DNA of 51,757 nucleotides from a virus. The notes below the pieces were generated by a model. It made no database searches. It saw only the letters and a program-made list of their open reading frames with translations, and was not told where the DNA came from. The stretch is from positions 1 to 51,757 of IMG/VR virus record IMGVR_UViG_3300031576_000062; one strand, 5' to 3'. This document shows, in pieces, positions 40,571-47,794 of this stretch (positions are counted from its first letter, which is position 1; the number at the start of each line of letters is the position of its first letter). The position numbers were made by a program, and so were the translations under genes.

Positions 40571-40780
40571 ATGACAACTACAATCTGGTACGGTGACGAT
40601 GGGCGAGTCCTCCGGATTTGGTGGGAAGAGGATGGCCCGCCACCGGCTAAGTGGTGTCCGTGTGGGAGGTGGCTGGAGAATGAATCCGACATCCCCATCA
40701 CCCTGGCCGAGGCGAGAAGAATCCTCGGCAAGAAGCCGATGAGCAGGTGCCTGTGCGGGCAATGGTACCGCTACCCCTAG
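40571..40780 (+). CDS. Small zinc-ribbon-like protein, probably leaderless
   Basis: 69 residues with two matching knuckles, KWCPCGRWL and RCLCGQWY, that could bind one zinc. No ribosome site precedes ATG 40571, but the promoter position predicts a leaderless mRNA, as for lambda cI made from PRM. A regulatory role is conceivable from location only. Confidence 0.5.
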   Translation: MTTTIWYGDDGRVLRIWWEEDGPPPAKWCPCGRWLENESDIPITLAEARRILGKKPMSRCLCGQWYRYP

Positions 40781-41153
40781 CCCGCCCGCCGCCCGCCGCC
40801 CCGGCCGCGCCCGCCCCGCCGCCGCCCAGCCCCGCCCCGCCGCCCAGCCCCGGCCGCGCCCAAATTGTTGAAAACCCGTTGAAAACTTTTTGACCTTTTT
40901 TGTAAAACCTGCCATTCTGGCATGGACATAACTATAGTAGTGGTAATGGGTTACATTCAATGGACAATATTGGGTACTATATGGTACAATTTATGTCAAA
41001 AGTTATCAACAATGCCATTTGGGGAATTTTACCCACATCGCAAGCCCTTACGGCACAAGAACTTACGGCAGTACCATAAAATAATAATGCTGGACGGACC
41101 GGTACGCATCTTGCTATATGTATTATATCGAAAATGACGCAGGTGTCGGAAAA
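40781..41153. other. Non-coding: GC-rich tract and promoter region
   Basis: 40781-40860 is low-complexity CCCGCC-type sequence. GTTGAAAAC occurs twice, 11 bp apart (40867, 40878). 40961-40990 holds a second promoter-like element, TGGACA-N18-TACAAT, with GGGTAC-N4-TGGTAC as in the promoter at 40536. GTACCA at 41071 is a further half-site. No convincing gene was seen. Confidence 0.45.
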
Positions 41154-41387
41154 ATGAGGGAAAAAAAGGAACGGGATGGGACCGGCAGGCTCCCCTTAAA
41201 TGGTGAGACCGGCTCCGAGTTGGGAAAAACAATCGGGTTTCTCCAGGGAAATCCGCGGAAGGGTTCGCTTGGCAAAATCATCCAAGCCGTTCCATGCCGA
41301 TTGGGCGGGGAGTCCTCTACCAAGAGGACAAGTGTCGGGAGGATGACTTGGTGCATGGACTTGGGAAAGGCCCGGCGATCACCTTGA
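41154..41387 (+). CDS. Doubtful small basic protein
   Basis: 77 residues, Lys/Arg/Gly-rich, from ATG 41154 behind a weak AGGTG. No family recognised. The region contains small hairpins (TCCTCT/AGAGGA) and could equally be untranslated leader. Confidence 0.25.
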   Translation: MREKKERDGTGRLPLNGETGSELGKTIGFLQGNPRKGSLGKIIQAVPCRLGGESSTKRTSVGRMTWCMDLGKARRSP

Positions 41388-41463
41388 CTGCGATTGGTTT
41401 TAGGCTGTACGCCTAGAGCTGGTTTCCCTCCAAAGCCCGCTTTAGAGGAATTTCCGCCCGATA

Positions 41464-41672
41464 GCTCCGTCTCGACAACGGAGCCGCGCGGATAAACGTC
41501 TCTGGCCGGCGGGAACGTCCAGGGGGAGGAAAACTTTTGACACCTCCCCACGTGTTGAGTTTCCGGCCGGCAATTCCTCAAAGGCTTCCTGCTCCGGGTT
41601 CCCGTGAACCCGGAGCATAACTCCCGAACCAAGCAAACCGCTTGGAGGGAAAACAAGCGGGAAAAAACCCGC
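41464..41672 (+). ncRNA. Multi-hairpin structured 5' leader
   Basis: Successive stems: GCTCCGT/ACGGAGC (41464-41484), GGCCGG/CCGGCC (41504-41568), which encloses GGGGAGG/CCTCCCC (41523-41549), then GCTCCGGGTTC/GAACCCGGAGC (41591-41616, 11 bp), CCAAGC/GCTTGG (41629-41645) and GCGGG/CCCGC (41657-41672). The last ends two bases before the ribosome site. TTGACT at 41384 with a weak -10 could start it. Not matched to a known riboswitch class by eye. Confidence 0.5.
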
Positions 41673-41683
41673 AAGGAGGCCCC

Positions 41684-42097
41684 ATGAAAGAGGAAATCAA
41701 GCAGGTGATCGCGCCGGTCGCGCCGGTCGCGCCCGCGGTCAAGGCCGAACGGAAGAAGCATCCGCCGGTCAACGACCGGGCCTTCGACATGTTCGTCGAG
41801 GGCGCTCAGGAGAAGGCTGAGGCCCTTTCCGCGACGATCCCGCATACGTACGTGTTCCAGTTCCGCAAGGGCGTCGAGAAGTACGCCGTCGTGGCGACGC
41901 ATTCCACGCTCGCCGCCGGCATCCTCGCCAACAAGCTCGGGCTCGTGGAGGACATCACGCCGAGCGCGCCGCGCAAGAGCGGGAGCGTTGACCTGGCGAA
42001 GATCGACGACGAGACGCTGATAAAGTGCCTCAAGGCCCTCAGGGCTTTCAGCCCGGAGAAGGCCGCCAAGGCCCTCGCCGCCATGCAGGCTGCCTGA
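41684..42097 (+). CDS. Hypothetical early protein
   Basis: 137 residues from ATG 41684 (AAGGAGG at 41673-41679). The first 25 residues are Ala/Pro/Val-rich, followed by a helical domain; the C-terminus is Ala/Lys-rich. Codon use is GC-rich and regular. Function unknown. Confidence 0.7.
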   Translation: MKEEIKQVIAPVAPVAPAVKAERKKHPPVNDRAFDMFVEGAQEKAEALSATIPHTYVFQFRKGVEKYAVVATHSTLAAGILANKLGLVEDITPSAPRKSGSVDLAKIDDETLIKCLKALRAFSPEKAAKALAAMQAA

Positions 42098-42110
42098 GGA
42101 ACCAGGTGAT

Positions 42111-42132
42111 GACAGGGAGGCCGCCCTCCCTG
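42111..42132 (+). terminator. Intergenic hairpin
   Basis: ACAGGGAGG/CCTCCCTGT, a perfect 9-bp stem with a CCGC loop just after the stop. A second stem, GCCCCG/CGGGGC (42142-42161), follows. There is no U tract. Confidence 0.5.
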
Positions 42133-42181
42133 TAAACCGCAAGCCCCGTTCAAAGCCGGGGCGCAAAGAGGAACATGAAAA

Positions 42182-42364
42182 ATGGATGACTTCATTCCCA
42201 AGCCGACCCTTTGGGCCGTCTTTTGTAGGACGCCGAAGGGTTACGAAAGGTTCTCTGAGGCGAAGCCCTACAAGAGGGCGCTGAGGGAATTCGAGTCGGC
42301 CGTGAAGGCCGCGCGGAAGCTGGATTGCAAGGCGGCCTTGCAGTTCAAGCTCAGGAGGGGGTAG
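42182..42364 (+). CDS. Small hypothetical protein
   Basis: 60 residues, basic and helical (RALREFESAVKAARKLDCK). GAGGAAC precedes ATG 42182. Function unknown. Confidence 0.55.
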   Translation: MDDFIPKPTLWAVFCRTPKGYERFSEAKPYKRALREFESAVKAARKLDCKAALQFKLRRG

Positions 42365-42437
42365 CGCAAGGTTTTACTCTACAGGCGGTTAACATCAGTT
42401 CCCGCCGATTAAAACTCGGTGGAAGGAGGGGCCCATT

Positions 42438-42611
42438 ATGGAATTCGAGAAGTGGCTTGCCGACGTTGACGCTGAGGTTCAGGCTCGCGCTGGCGTGAGC
42501 TACAAAGACCTCCCGGACTTCCTGTACCGGGACGCGTTCGACTCGGGTATCAGCGCGACGGCAACGGCCGCTGATGTTCTCGCGGAGGCTGGGTTCGAGG
42601 ACGAGGAGTGA
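42438..42611 (+). CDS. DUF5419-like small phage protein
   Basis: 57 residues. W-L-A-D-V-D-A...V.YKDLPDFLYRDAFDSGIS matches a small phage family (DUF5419-like) of unknown function. AAGGAGGGG precedes ATG 42438. Acidic overall. Confidence 0.65.
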   Translation: MEFEKWLADVDAEVQARAGVSYKDLPDFLYRDAFDSGISATATAADVLAEAGFEDEE

Positions 42612-42617
42612 GATCGC

Positions 42618-42641
42618 GCCCGCCTGGGGGTCCGGGCGGGC
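42618..42641 (+). terminator. Intergenic hairpin
   Basis: GCCCGCC/GGCGGGC with a 10-base loop, seven bases after the stop codon, no U tract. Confidence 0.5.
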
Positions 42642-42745
42642 TATACCGCCGCGAGGAGGGGAACCTCTGAGGGGCGAAAGGAGAGAAAGCATTCTGTCCC
42701 GGCTCTGGGAGGACCGACACTGATTCCGTGGAAAGGAGGCCCACA

Positions 42746-43093
42746 ATGTACAGAGTTTCGATGATCGGTTCCGAAACGGGACTCGAAGAGGAGGTCCTGA
42801 CCACTGATAGCAGGGCCGCGGCGAACGCGTTCTGTGAAGGGTTGATCGCCCTCCATAAGGATGCCTGGATCGAGGAGTTGGATTGTTCGGAAGTCCTCAT
42901 TAGAGGGCACAACCAGCAATCCTTCCCGTTCGGCGATCCGCCGGACGGCCTGAAGAATCAGGGGCTTGGCCAGAAAGGCAAGCCCCTATACCGCCGCAAA
43001 GGCGTTGACACGCCTGGTTCGGCGCAAACCCACCTAGGTTTTCGGAAGGAGGCCCACGATGAGTTACAACATCGGGCAGGTCGTCCTCGATGA
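42746..43093 (+). CDS. Small hypothetical protein
   Basis: 115 residues from ATG 42746 (AAAGGAGG upstream). The first 70 look like a normal folded domain. The last 45 are translated from sequence that elsewhere is intergenic hairpin (42960-42987) and overlap the next gene, so the real C-terminus may be shorter if a frameshift or error is present. Confidence 0.55.
   Translation: MYRVSMIGSETGLEEEVLTTDSRAAANAFCEGLIALHKDAWIEELDCSEVLIRGHNQQSFPFGDPPDGLKNQGLGQKGKPLYRRKGVDTPGSAQTHLGFRKEAHDELQHRAGRPR
42960..42987 (+). terminator. Hairpin between small genes
   Basis: AGGGGCTTG/CAAGCCCCT, perfect 9-bp stem with a 10-base loop. It is followed by TATACCGCCGC, which also follows the hairpin at 42618. Confidence 0.5.
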
Positions 43094-43283
43094 CGGCCGA
43101 GTCGAGCGCACGACGGCGTTCGACGACAAGGATGAGGCTGAGAACGCCTTCCGCACGACACGGCATCGCTACGCCGGCGTGTGCGAATTGGAGTTCAGGC
43201 CCCCGCGTCCGTTCGGGGCTGTACCGCTCTGGATTCTGAAGTCGCGCCCGCGGAGGAAGGTTCCTCAGGTGGTGGCGCGATGA
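43059..43283 (+). CDS. Small hypothetical protein
   Basis: 74 residues (ATG 43059 with GAAGGAGG). The beta/alpha N-terminus ends in a basic Pro/Arg-rich tail. Its stop overlaps the next ATG. Function unknown. Confidence 0.6.
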   Translation: MSYNIGQVVLDDGRVERTTAFDDKDEAENAFRTTRHRYAGVCELEFRPPRPFGAVPLWILKSRPRRKVPQVVAR

Positions 43284-43465
43284 ACCGGCGGACCATGAAG
43301 GCGGTCGAGCAGGGCCGCTGGGCTCGGTATGATCGGCTCCTGAAGGACCACGAACAACGATGGCGCCTTCGGCGAGTTCCTCAGATTCGGGAAATGACGA
43401 AGGAAGTCTGGGCGATCATCAACAAGCGCCAGGCGATTCTGATTCCGAATCGGTCAACTCGGTGA
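43280..43465 (+). CDS. Small basic protein
   Basis: 61 residues from ATG 43280, overlapping the previous stop (ATGA). Very basic and helical (RYDRLLKDHEQRWRLRRV), possibly nucleic-acid binding. Not recognised. Confidence 0.55.
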   Translation: MNRRTMKAVEQGRWARYDRLLKDHEQRWRLRRVPQIREMTKEVWAIINKRQAILIPNRSTR

Positions 43466-43480
43466 AACAAGGAGGCCCCA

Positions 43481-43657
43481 ATGGAAGCCAAGATCGAGAA
43501 CGGAAAGCTCATCGTGACGATTCCCATCCAGGAGCCGCGCCCCAGCGTCAGCGGAAAGACGCTGGTCGTGGCGACGAGCGGCGGGAACAAGGCGACGGCG
43601 GCCGTCATCAACGGCAAGCCGATCATCGTCGGACTGAACGCCTACATTCAGAAGTGA
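43481..43657 (+). CDS. Conserved small phage protein
   Basis: 58 residues. The pattern IENGKLIVTIPIQEPRPSVS, then GKTLVVATSGGN and a final VGLNAYIQK is shared by many phage proteins of unknown function. AAGGAGG precedes ATG 43481. Beta-rich. Confidence 0.7.
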   Translation: MEAKIENGKLIVTIPIQEPRPSVSGKTLVVATSGGNKATAAVINGKPIIVGLNAYIQK

Positions 43658-43670
43658 AAGTATGAGGGCT

Positions 43671-43706
43671 CCCCGGTCGCCAAGAAGAGCCGGGGCTTAT
43701 CGCCCC
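43671..43706 (+). terminator. Mutually exclusive hairpins
   Basis: CCCCGG (43671-43676) can pair with CCGGGG (43690-43695), or GGGGC (43692-43696) with GCCCC (43702-43706). The two stems share bases, so an attenuation-like switch is possible. Confidence 0.4.
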
Positions 43707-43746
43707 GAACAGGAAAAACCCTGCAAGGGGCGAAACAAGGAGGCCC

Positions 43747-43821
43747 ATGTACACGAATCAGGACATCCCGGCCGACATGGCCAGGGACGCGATTGCCGGG
43801 GGAGGAGAAGGCCATACTTGA
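43747..43821 (+). CDS. 24-residue peptide
   Basis: ATG 43747 has the array's full AAGGAGGCCC ribosome site and encodes MYTNQDIPADMARDAIAGGG plus four more residues. The strong site is the only evidence; it may be a leader peptide before the methyltransferase promoter. Confidence 0.4.
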   Translation: MYTNQDIPADMARDAIAGGGEGHT

Positions 43822-43845
43822 CTCCCCTCTGCGCCGGAATACAAT
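43818..43845 (+). promoter_or_regulatory. Strong sigma70-like promoter
   Basis: TTGACT (43818-43823), 16-base spacer, TACAAT (43840-43845), about 50 bases upstream of the methyltransferase GTG. Confidence 0.65.
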
Positions 43846-43897
43846 CTTAGCGCCCGGGTAGCCTCAAGCCTCAAGCGTCTATTGTAAGGAGGACATC

Positions 43898-44587
43898 GTG
43901 CCCCGCCTTCCTTCCCTCGTAACGAACCCTGGCGAAATCCTCGCCTCGCCTTCGTCGGCCCCGCCTCTGGGTTCCTTAGTGGCCAACGGAAAGGTGCCAA
44001 GGTTCAGAACGATTTATGCTGACCCTCCGTGGCAGTTTTCAAACCGGACCGGAAAGATGGCCCCGGAGCACCGCCGCCTTCACCGTTACCAAACGATGGC
44101 GTTGCAAGAAATTTGTGCGTTGCCTGTTCCAGAGGTCGCGGACGTTCCTTCTCACCTTTATCTGTGGGTTCCCAATGCCCTTCTCCCCTGGGGTTTGGCC
44201 GTGATGGAGAAATGGGGGTTCACCTACAAGACAAACCTGGTGTGGTATAAGATCAGAAAAGACGGGGGGCCAGATGGGCGCGGAGTTGGTTTCTATTTCC
44301 GAAACGTAACCGAAATTTTGCTTTTTGGCGTTCGGGGAGGTTTGCGTACCCTTCCGCCGGGCCGTCGCGCAGTCAACGTGATTGAGACAAGAAAACGAGA
44401 ACATTCCCGAAAACCAGACGAATTTTATTCGCAGATTGAACGGTGTAGCCCCCCTCCGTATTTGGAATTGTTTGCGCGGCATCCTCGGCCCGGCTGGGTG
44501 CAGTGGGGCGACGAAATTCGCCTCAATGCGTTCGCGCCGAGGCGATTGATTCTGGCGCGTGTCCGTCAACACATTTTTGCAAAGTGA
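43898..44587 (+). CDS. MT-A70 family adenine-N6 DNA methyltransferase
   Basis: 229 residues. YADPPWQFSN carries the catalytic DPPW (42-45). A later segment, LYLWVPNALLPWGLAVMEKW, then KTNLVWYK, EILLFGVRGG and HSRKPDEFY follow the MT-A70 order. It probably methylates phage DNA against restriction. GTG 43898 follows AAGGAGG. A dedicated promoter precedes it. Confidence 0.9.
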   Translation: MPRLPSLVTNPGEILASPSSAPPLGSLVANGKVPRFRTIYADPPWQFSNRTGKMAPEHRRLHRYQTMALQEICALPVPEVADVPSHLYLWVPNALLPWGLAVMEKWGFTYKTNLVWYKIRKDGGPDGRGVGFYFRNVTEILLFGVRGGLRTLPPGRRAVNVIETRKREHSRKPDEFYSQIERCSPPPYLELFARHPRPGWVQWGDEIRLNAFAPRRLILARVRQHIFAK

Positions 44588-44626
44588 AACGCCCAGAGTT
44601 CCTCTTTTCCAAACGGAGGTCCCCCT

Positions 44627-44902
44627 ATGCGGCCGCTTAGTTTCACGCGGAACCTCGGTGGTTTGGAAAAGGTCTTCAAGGCAATCCGAGCGGGGTTCCT
44701 GCCCGGAGTCTCGGTTGCCCAGTTCCGGGAACGGTGCGGTCTCAGCCGAGACCTTTCCTTGCTGGTCACGGAGTTTTTCCTTTGTACGCAGGTTCGGGAC
44801 GGGGTGGAATACATCGTCGCGGATACGCTCGTTACCGCAACCCTCAACCGGAGCATTTTTGAGGACACGTTGGCCCGTTTGTACTTCTTTGCCCTAAATT
44901 AA
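44627..44902 (+). CDS. Small hypothetical protein
   Basis: 91 residues, helical with a possible HTH-like stretch (VSVAQFRERCGLSRDLSLL). ACGGAGG precedes ATG 44627. Followed by a terminator-like hairpin. Confidence 0.55.
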   Translation: MRPLSFTRNLGGLEKVFKAIRAGFLPGVSVAQFRERCGLSRDLSLLVTEFFLCTQVRDGVEYIVADTLVTATLNRSIFEDTLARLYFFALN

Positions 44903-44907
44903 TGTCC

Positions 44908-44962
44908 AGCGGCGGGTGGGGTAGCTCCCCCTCGGCGTCCTCCCGGCGCGCCCGCCGCTTTT
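44908..44962 (+). terminator. Nested hairpin with short T run
   Basis: AGCGGCGGG (44908-44916) pairs with CCCGCCGCT (44951-44959), enclosing GGGG/CCCC, and TTT follows. Plausible intrinsic terminator. Confidence 0.55.
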
Positions 44963-45008
44963 CACTCCGGGAGGGTGCCCGCCACAACCAGGCCAGGAGG
45001 CCGGAGAC

Positions 45009-45692
45009 ATGCCCAAAAATACGGAGAAGGGTCGCCAGGACGCAGAAAATTCCCCCTCCGACCTTCCGACGATCCCGCTCGTCTCTAGCGACGGGGCTAC
45101 CTCTCCTCTCTCGTTTGGCGGACCCGCGGGTGGACCGCCAACGGTGGGGATTACCGATCCAACCGGACTGATGGTCACCGTTCCGTGCGTCATTGGAAAT
45201 CTCGGGACGTTCCACGCCGCCGATCCGGCGGACCCGAAGGTTCCGCGGGACGAAAACGGGAAGCCAGCCATCGGGTTTTTCTCGGGGGTGAAGTTGAACG
45301 TGAAACAAGGAGGGCAATTCGAGGTGGCGGAGGAAGGCCCGAGTGGTAGTCCCCGAATGGTGACGAAACCGACGGCGGACCCCCTGGCGAGTTTTGTTTT
45401 CAGCGTGAAGCATCACCGCGAGGACGCGGAACGCCGCCGCGAGGTGAAGGCATTGCAAGAGCAGAATATCTACGTTGCTCCGTTGCCTATCGAGCAAGAG
45501 CGCGACGACGCTTTGGCAGCGGCCAGAGTTCTCAACAAGATTGCGGCTGCCTCGCCTCGGGCAGGTGAGACGGAGGGAACCCCCGTTCCAGGGAACCAGA
45601 GTGCGGAGAGAGCGGGAGCCGACCAAAGGGATCTCCGAGCTATCCTCGCTCCTCAAATCGAGAGTGACCGACAAACAGTTATTTACCCGTAA
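45009..45692 (+). CDS. Hypothetical protein
   Basis: 227 residues. Pro/Ser-rich start, a small beta domain (GIFF-like segment GFFSGVKLNVKQGG), then a helical charged part (VKHHREDAERRREVKALQEQ). Not recognised. AGGAGG lies upstream of ATG 45009. Confidence 0.6.
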   Translation: MPKNTEKGRQDAENSPSDLPTIPLVSSDGATSPLSFGGPAGGPPTVGITDPTGLMVTVPCVIGNLGTFHAADPADPKVPRDENGKPAIGFFSGVKLNVKQGGQFEVAEEGPSGSPRMVTKPTADPLASFVFSVKHHREDAERRREVKALQEQNIYVAPLPIEQERDDALAAARVLNKIAAASPRAGETEGTPVPGNQSAERAGADQRDLRAILAPQIESDRQTVIYP

Positions 45693-45761
45693 TGAGGTAG
45701 ATGCGTATTCGGAGTCGATCAAGCCAAAACATAAACCTACAAAGAGAGGAGGGCATTGACA

Positions 45762-46034
45762 ATGGGCTGGAACCTTCCTGACGGTTGCCGAATTGATGAT
45801 CCGCGAGCCCAATGGAATGAGGGGAAGGATGATTCGACATTCTGCGAAGAGTTGCGCCGACGCGCCGCAGAGAAAGGCTGTCCGCGGTGCAAAAATCACG
45901 ACATCGGGTTCATCAAGGTCGATTGGGACCAGCGTCTGTCGGAGTACGAGGCCATCTGCAAGGCGACCGACGAGTGGGCGGACGAGTGCGATGAGCGAAT
46001 TCTTTCAAGCGATGGGATCGAACACAATGACTAA
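45762..46034 (+). CDS. Small Cys-containing phage protein
   Basis: 90 residues from ATG 45762 (GAGGAGGG upstream; TTG 45756 is less likely). MGWNLPDGCRIDDP is a common opening of small phage proteins. A CPRC knuckle (GCPRCKNH) may bind metal. Acidic. Confidence 0.6.
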   Translation: MGWNLPDGCRIDDPRAQWNEGKDDSTFCEELRRRAAEKGCPRCKNHDIGFIKVDWDQRLSEYEAICKATDEWADECDERILSSDGIEHND

Positions 46035-46224
46035 AAAACAATTCAATCAATGCGCTGAAAAGATTCTGGCAAGGATCAAGTCGCTTTCCATGTCTCTTGA
46101 AATGCTGATAGATTTAGCGATCAAGAAAAAAGAAATCGGTTCGTCCCGGCATCTCAAAATCGCGGTTGAATCCCTCAGAGAGGCAATCTGGAACTTCAAG
46201 AAATTTCTTGAAGAAAAACTATGA
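46027..46224 (+). CDS. Small helical protein
   Basis: 65 residues, entirely helical/charged. ATG 46027 lies just before the upstream stop, and the end overlaps another small reading frame. Function unknown. Confidence 0.5.
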   Translation: MTKKQFNQCAEKILARIKSLSMSLEMLIDLAIKKKEIGSSRHLKIAVESLREAIWNFKKFLEEKL

Positions 46225-46322
46225 GAATGCGCTGGATTTTCTACCTGCTCATGCCGAAGTTCAGGGGCTTGCGGATGCTGTTCAGCATCTTGAACAAAGT
46301 CAAAAGGAGCAAATGGAAATAG
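46221..46322 (+). CDS. Possible 33-residue basic/hydrophobic peptide
   Basis: ATG 46221 overlaps the preceding stop (ATGA) and encodes MRMRWIFYLLMPKFRGLRML and 13 more residues. A 14-residue frame (46313-46357) behind AAAGGAG follows. Both are weakly supported. Confidence 0.3.
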   Translation: MRMRWIFYLLMPKFRGLRMLFSILNKVKRSKWK

Positions 46323-46391
46323 AACCGCCGGCGGACGAAATCGATTGGCTTTGTTAAACGCAGTCGGCCAACCAAGGATACAGGAGAAAAC

Positions 46392-46613
46392 ATGGACTCA
46401 AAATACATCGTGCGAATAGGAGGCCATTCGTGGGCCGTCGGGCCGTCTCTACATGCGACAACGCTTAGCGAGGCCCGAGAAACGATCAAGCAGTACGGAA
46501 CGACAGCGGACTACGCAGACGTGATACGCCATCGGGATGACAAGCTCATCGAGGCGTGGCGCAGGTCCACCGAAGGCTACGGGATGAGGTGGTACAAGGC
46601 GGTTCCGGGATGA
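46392..46613 (+). CDS. Small hypothetical protein
   Basis: 73 residues, alpha/beta (KYIVRIGGHSWAVGPSLHAT). CAGGAG precedes ATG 46392. Not recognised. Confidence 0.55.
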   Translation: MDSKYIVRIGGHSWAVGPSLHATTLSEARETIKQYGTTADYADVIRHRDDKLIEAWRRSTEGYGMRWYKAVPG

Positions 46614-46644
46614 GCCTGGCGCGGAGGCTATCGAAATCGTGCGG

Positions 46645-46734
46645 ATGCGGACCAAGTGCAGCCTGTACGCCGCAAAGACGAAATTGGAGAATGACTCAGG
46701 CAAACCGTTTTCCGAAGTAGGGAGGGATGCATGA
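46645..46734 (+). CDS. Possible 29-residue peptide
   Basis: MRTKCSLYAAKTKLENDSGK and nine more residues, from ATG 46645 or GTG 46639. The frame looks protein-like but has no clear ribosome site. Confidence 0.25.
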   Translation: MRTKCSLYAAKTKLENDSGKPFSEVGRDA

Positions 46735-46787
46735 ATCAAGACCAGAATGAGGCGGTCCCGTACGCATTGAAACCCCAGTCTTCCTGA
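46731..46787 (+). CDS. Possible 18-residue peptide
   Basis: ATG 46731 follows AGGGAGG with short spacing and overlaps the previous stop. Too short to classify. Confidence 0.25.
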   Translation: MNQDQNEAVPYALKPQSS

Positions 46788-46799
46788 AAGGAGGAAGCA

Positions 46800-46997
46800 A
46801 TGAAGTCGCCTCAGTTCGTTTTGTTCTGCAACGGGCAGTTGTTTGGCATCTACGGAAAGTTCGGCAATCTTCGGGCCAGGATCAAAAAGTTACTGAAGGC
46901 CGGCCACCCCGCAGATGGGATCGCCGCCTATCAGCGCCGTCCGTTGAAAATCTCAACTCGGATTCAGATTCACGTCGAAGGAATGAAAGGAAGCTGA
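46800..46997 (+). CDS. Small hypothetical protein
   Basis: 65 residues, basic alpha/beta (QFVLFCNGQLFGIYGKFGNL). AAAGGAGG precedes ATG 46800. Directly abuts the ParB-like gene. Confidence 0.55.
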   Translation: MKSPQFVLFCNGQLFGIYGKFGNLRARIKKLLKAGHPADGIAAYQRRPLKISTRIQIHVEGMKGS

Positions 46998-47792
46998 ATG
47001 TCAAAGCAAGCCTTGGACTACAGGAGACTGACAGCATTCTCGGTCGATCCAGACGATCTTCTACTGGTGGACGACAAAGCCCATCCGCTCTACGATGCGC
47101 GAGTCAACATGCCGCTGAATGAGGGGTTGGTTAGGAACGTGATGGTATACGGAGTCATCGAACCCGTCATCATCCGCAAGGACGGCGAGAAGATTGAGGT
47201 CATTGATGGCCGGCAGAGAGTCAAGGCGGCGAGAGAGGCGAACAAACGGCTAAAAGCCGAGGGAAAGGAAACCCTCGAAGTTCCGTGCATGTTGAGGCGC
47301 GGCGAGGACGCGATGCTGTTCGGCGTCTCGGTGTCGGCCAACGAGAATCGCGCCGACGATTCGATCTTGGCGAAGGCCATCAAGGCCGGACGCCTCCTGG
47401 ACATGGGGAAGGACGCAGAGTATATTTCTTTGGTCTTTGGAGTGACGGAGAACACGGTGAGGACATGGATTGGCTTGCTGAATCTGAGCGCCGAATTAAA
47501 GAAAGCTGTTGAGGGCGGAGAAGTTTCGCCGTCGGCCGCCGCAAAACTGGCCGATCTTTCGCGCGAGGATCAGGCAAAGGCTCTCGCCGAAATGAGGGCG
47601 ACGGGGAACAAAACGACAAAGGCGGCTCACACGATCAAGAAAGGCAAGGCGGTTCCGAAGAAAACCAGGGCCATCAGGACGGTGGACGAAATCAAGGAAA
47701 GGATCGAGCAGATGAAGGAACGCAAGGCGGGGCTGGAAACCGACGGTTGGATTTGCGCTCTCCGATGGGTTCTCAAAGAAGTGGAGGATTGA
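46998..47792 (+). CDS. ParB-like nuclease-domain protein
   Basis: 264 residues. The N-terminal ParB/Srx domain ends with IEVIDGRQRVKAAR (GRQR 71-74). A middle HTH follows (YISLVFGVTENTVRTWIGLL), then a basic C-terminus. It probably binds DNA; partition, transcription or anti-restriction roles are possible. This is the second ParB domain in the genome, the other being fused to a methyltransferase. Confidence 0.82.
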   Translation: MSKQALDYRRLTAFSVDPDDLLLVDDKAHPLYDARVNMPLNEGLVRNVMVYGVIEPVIIRKDGEKIEVIDGRQRVKAAREANKRLKAEGKETLEVPCMLRRGEDAMLFGVSVSANENRADDSILAKAIKAGRLLDMGKDAEYISLVFGVTENTVRTWIGLLNLSAELKKAVEGGEVSPSAAAKLADLSREDQAKALAEMRATGNKTTKAAHTIKKGKAVPKKTRAIRTVDEIKERIEQMKERKAGLETDGWICALRWVLKEVED

Positions 47793-47794
47793 AC

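Noticed and set aside
42142-42161. tRNA T-arm-like stem-loop with a TTCAAAG loop
   Set aside because: No matching acceptor, D or anticodon arms can be drawn around it.
41123-42166. 347-codon minus-strand frame
   Set aside because: Antisense shadow of a leader and a well-initiated + gene; no recognisable protein pattern.
44902-45171. Arg-rich frame overlapping the terminator at 44908
   Set aside because: No independent support, and it overlaps the better-initiated gene at 45009.
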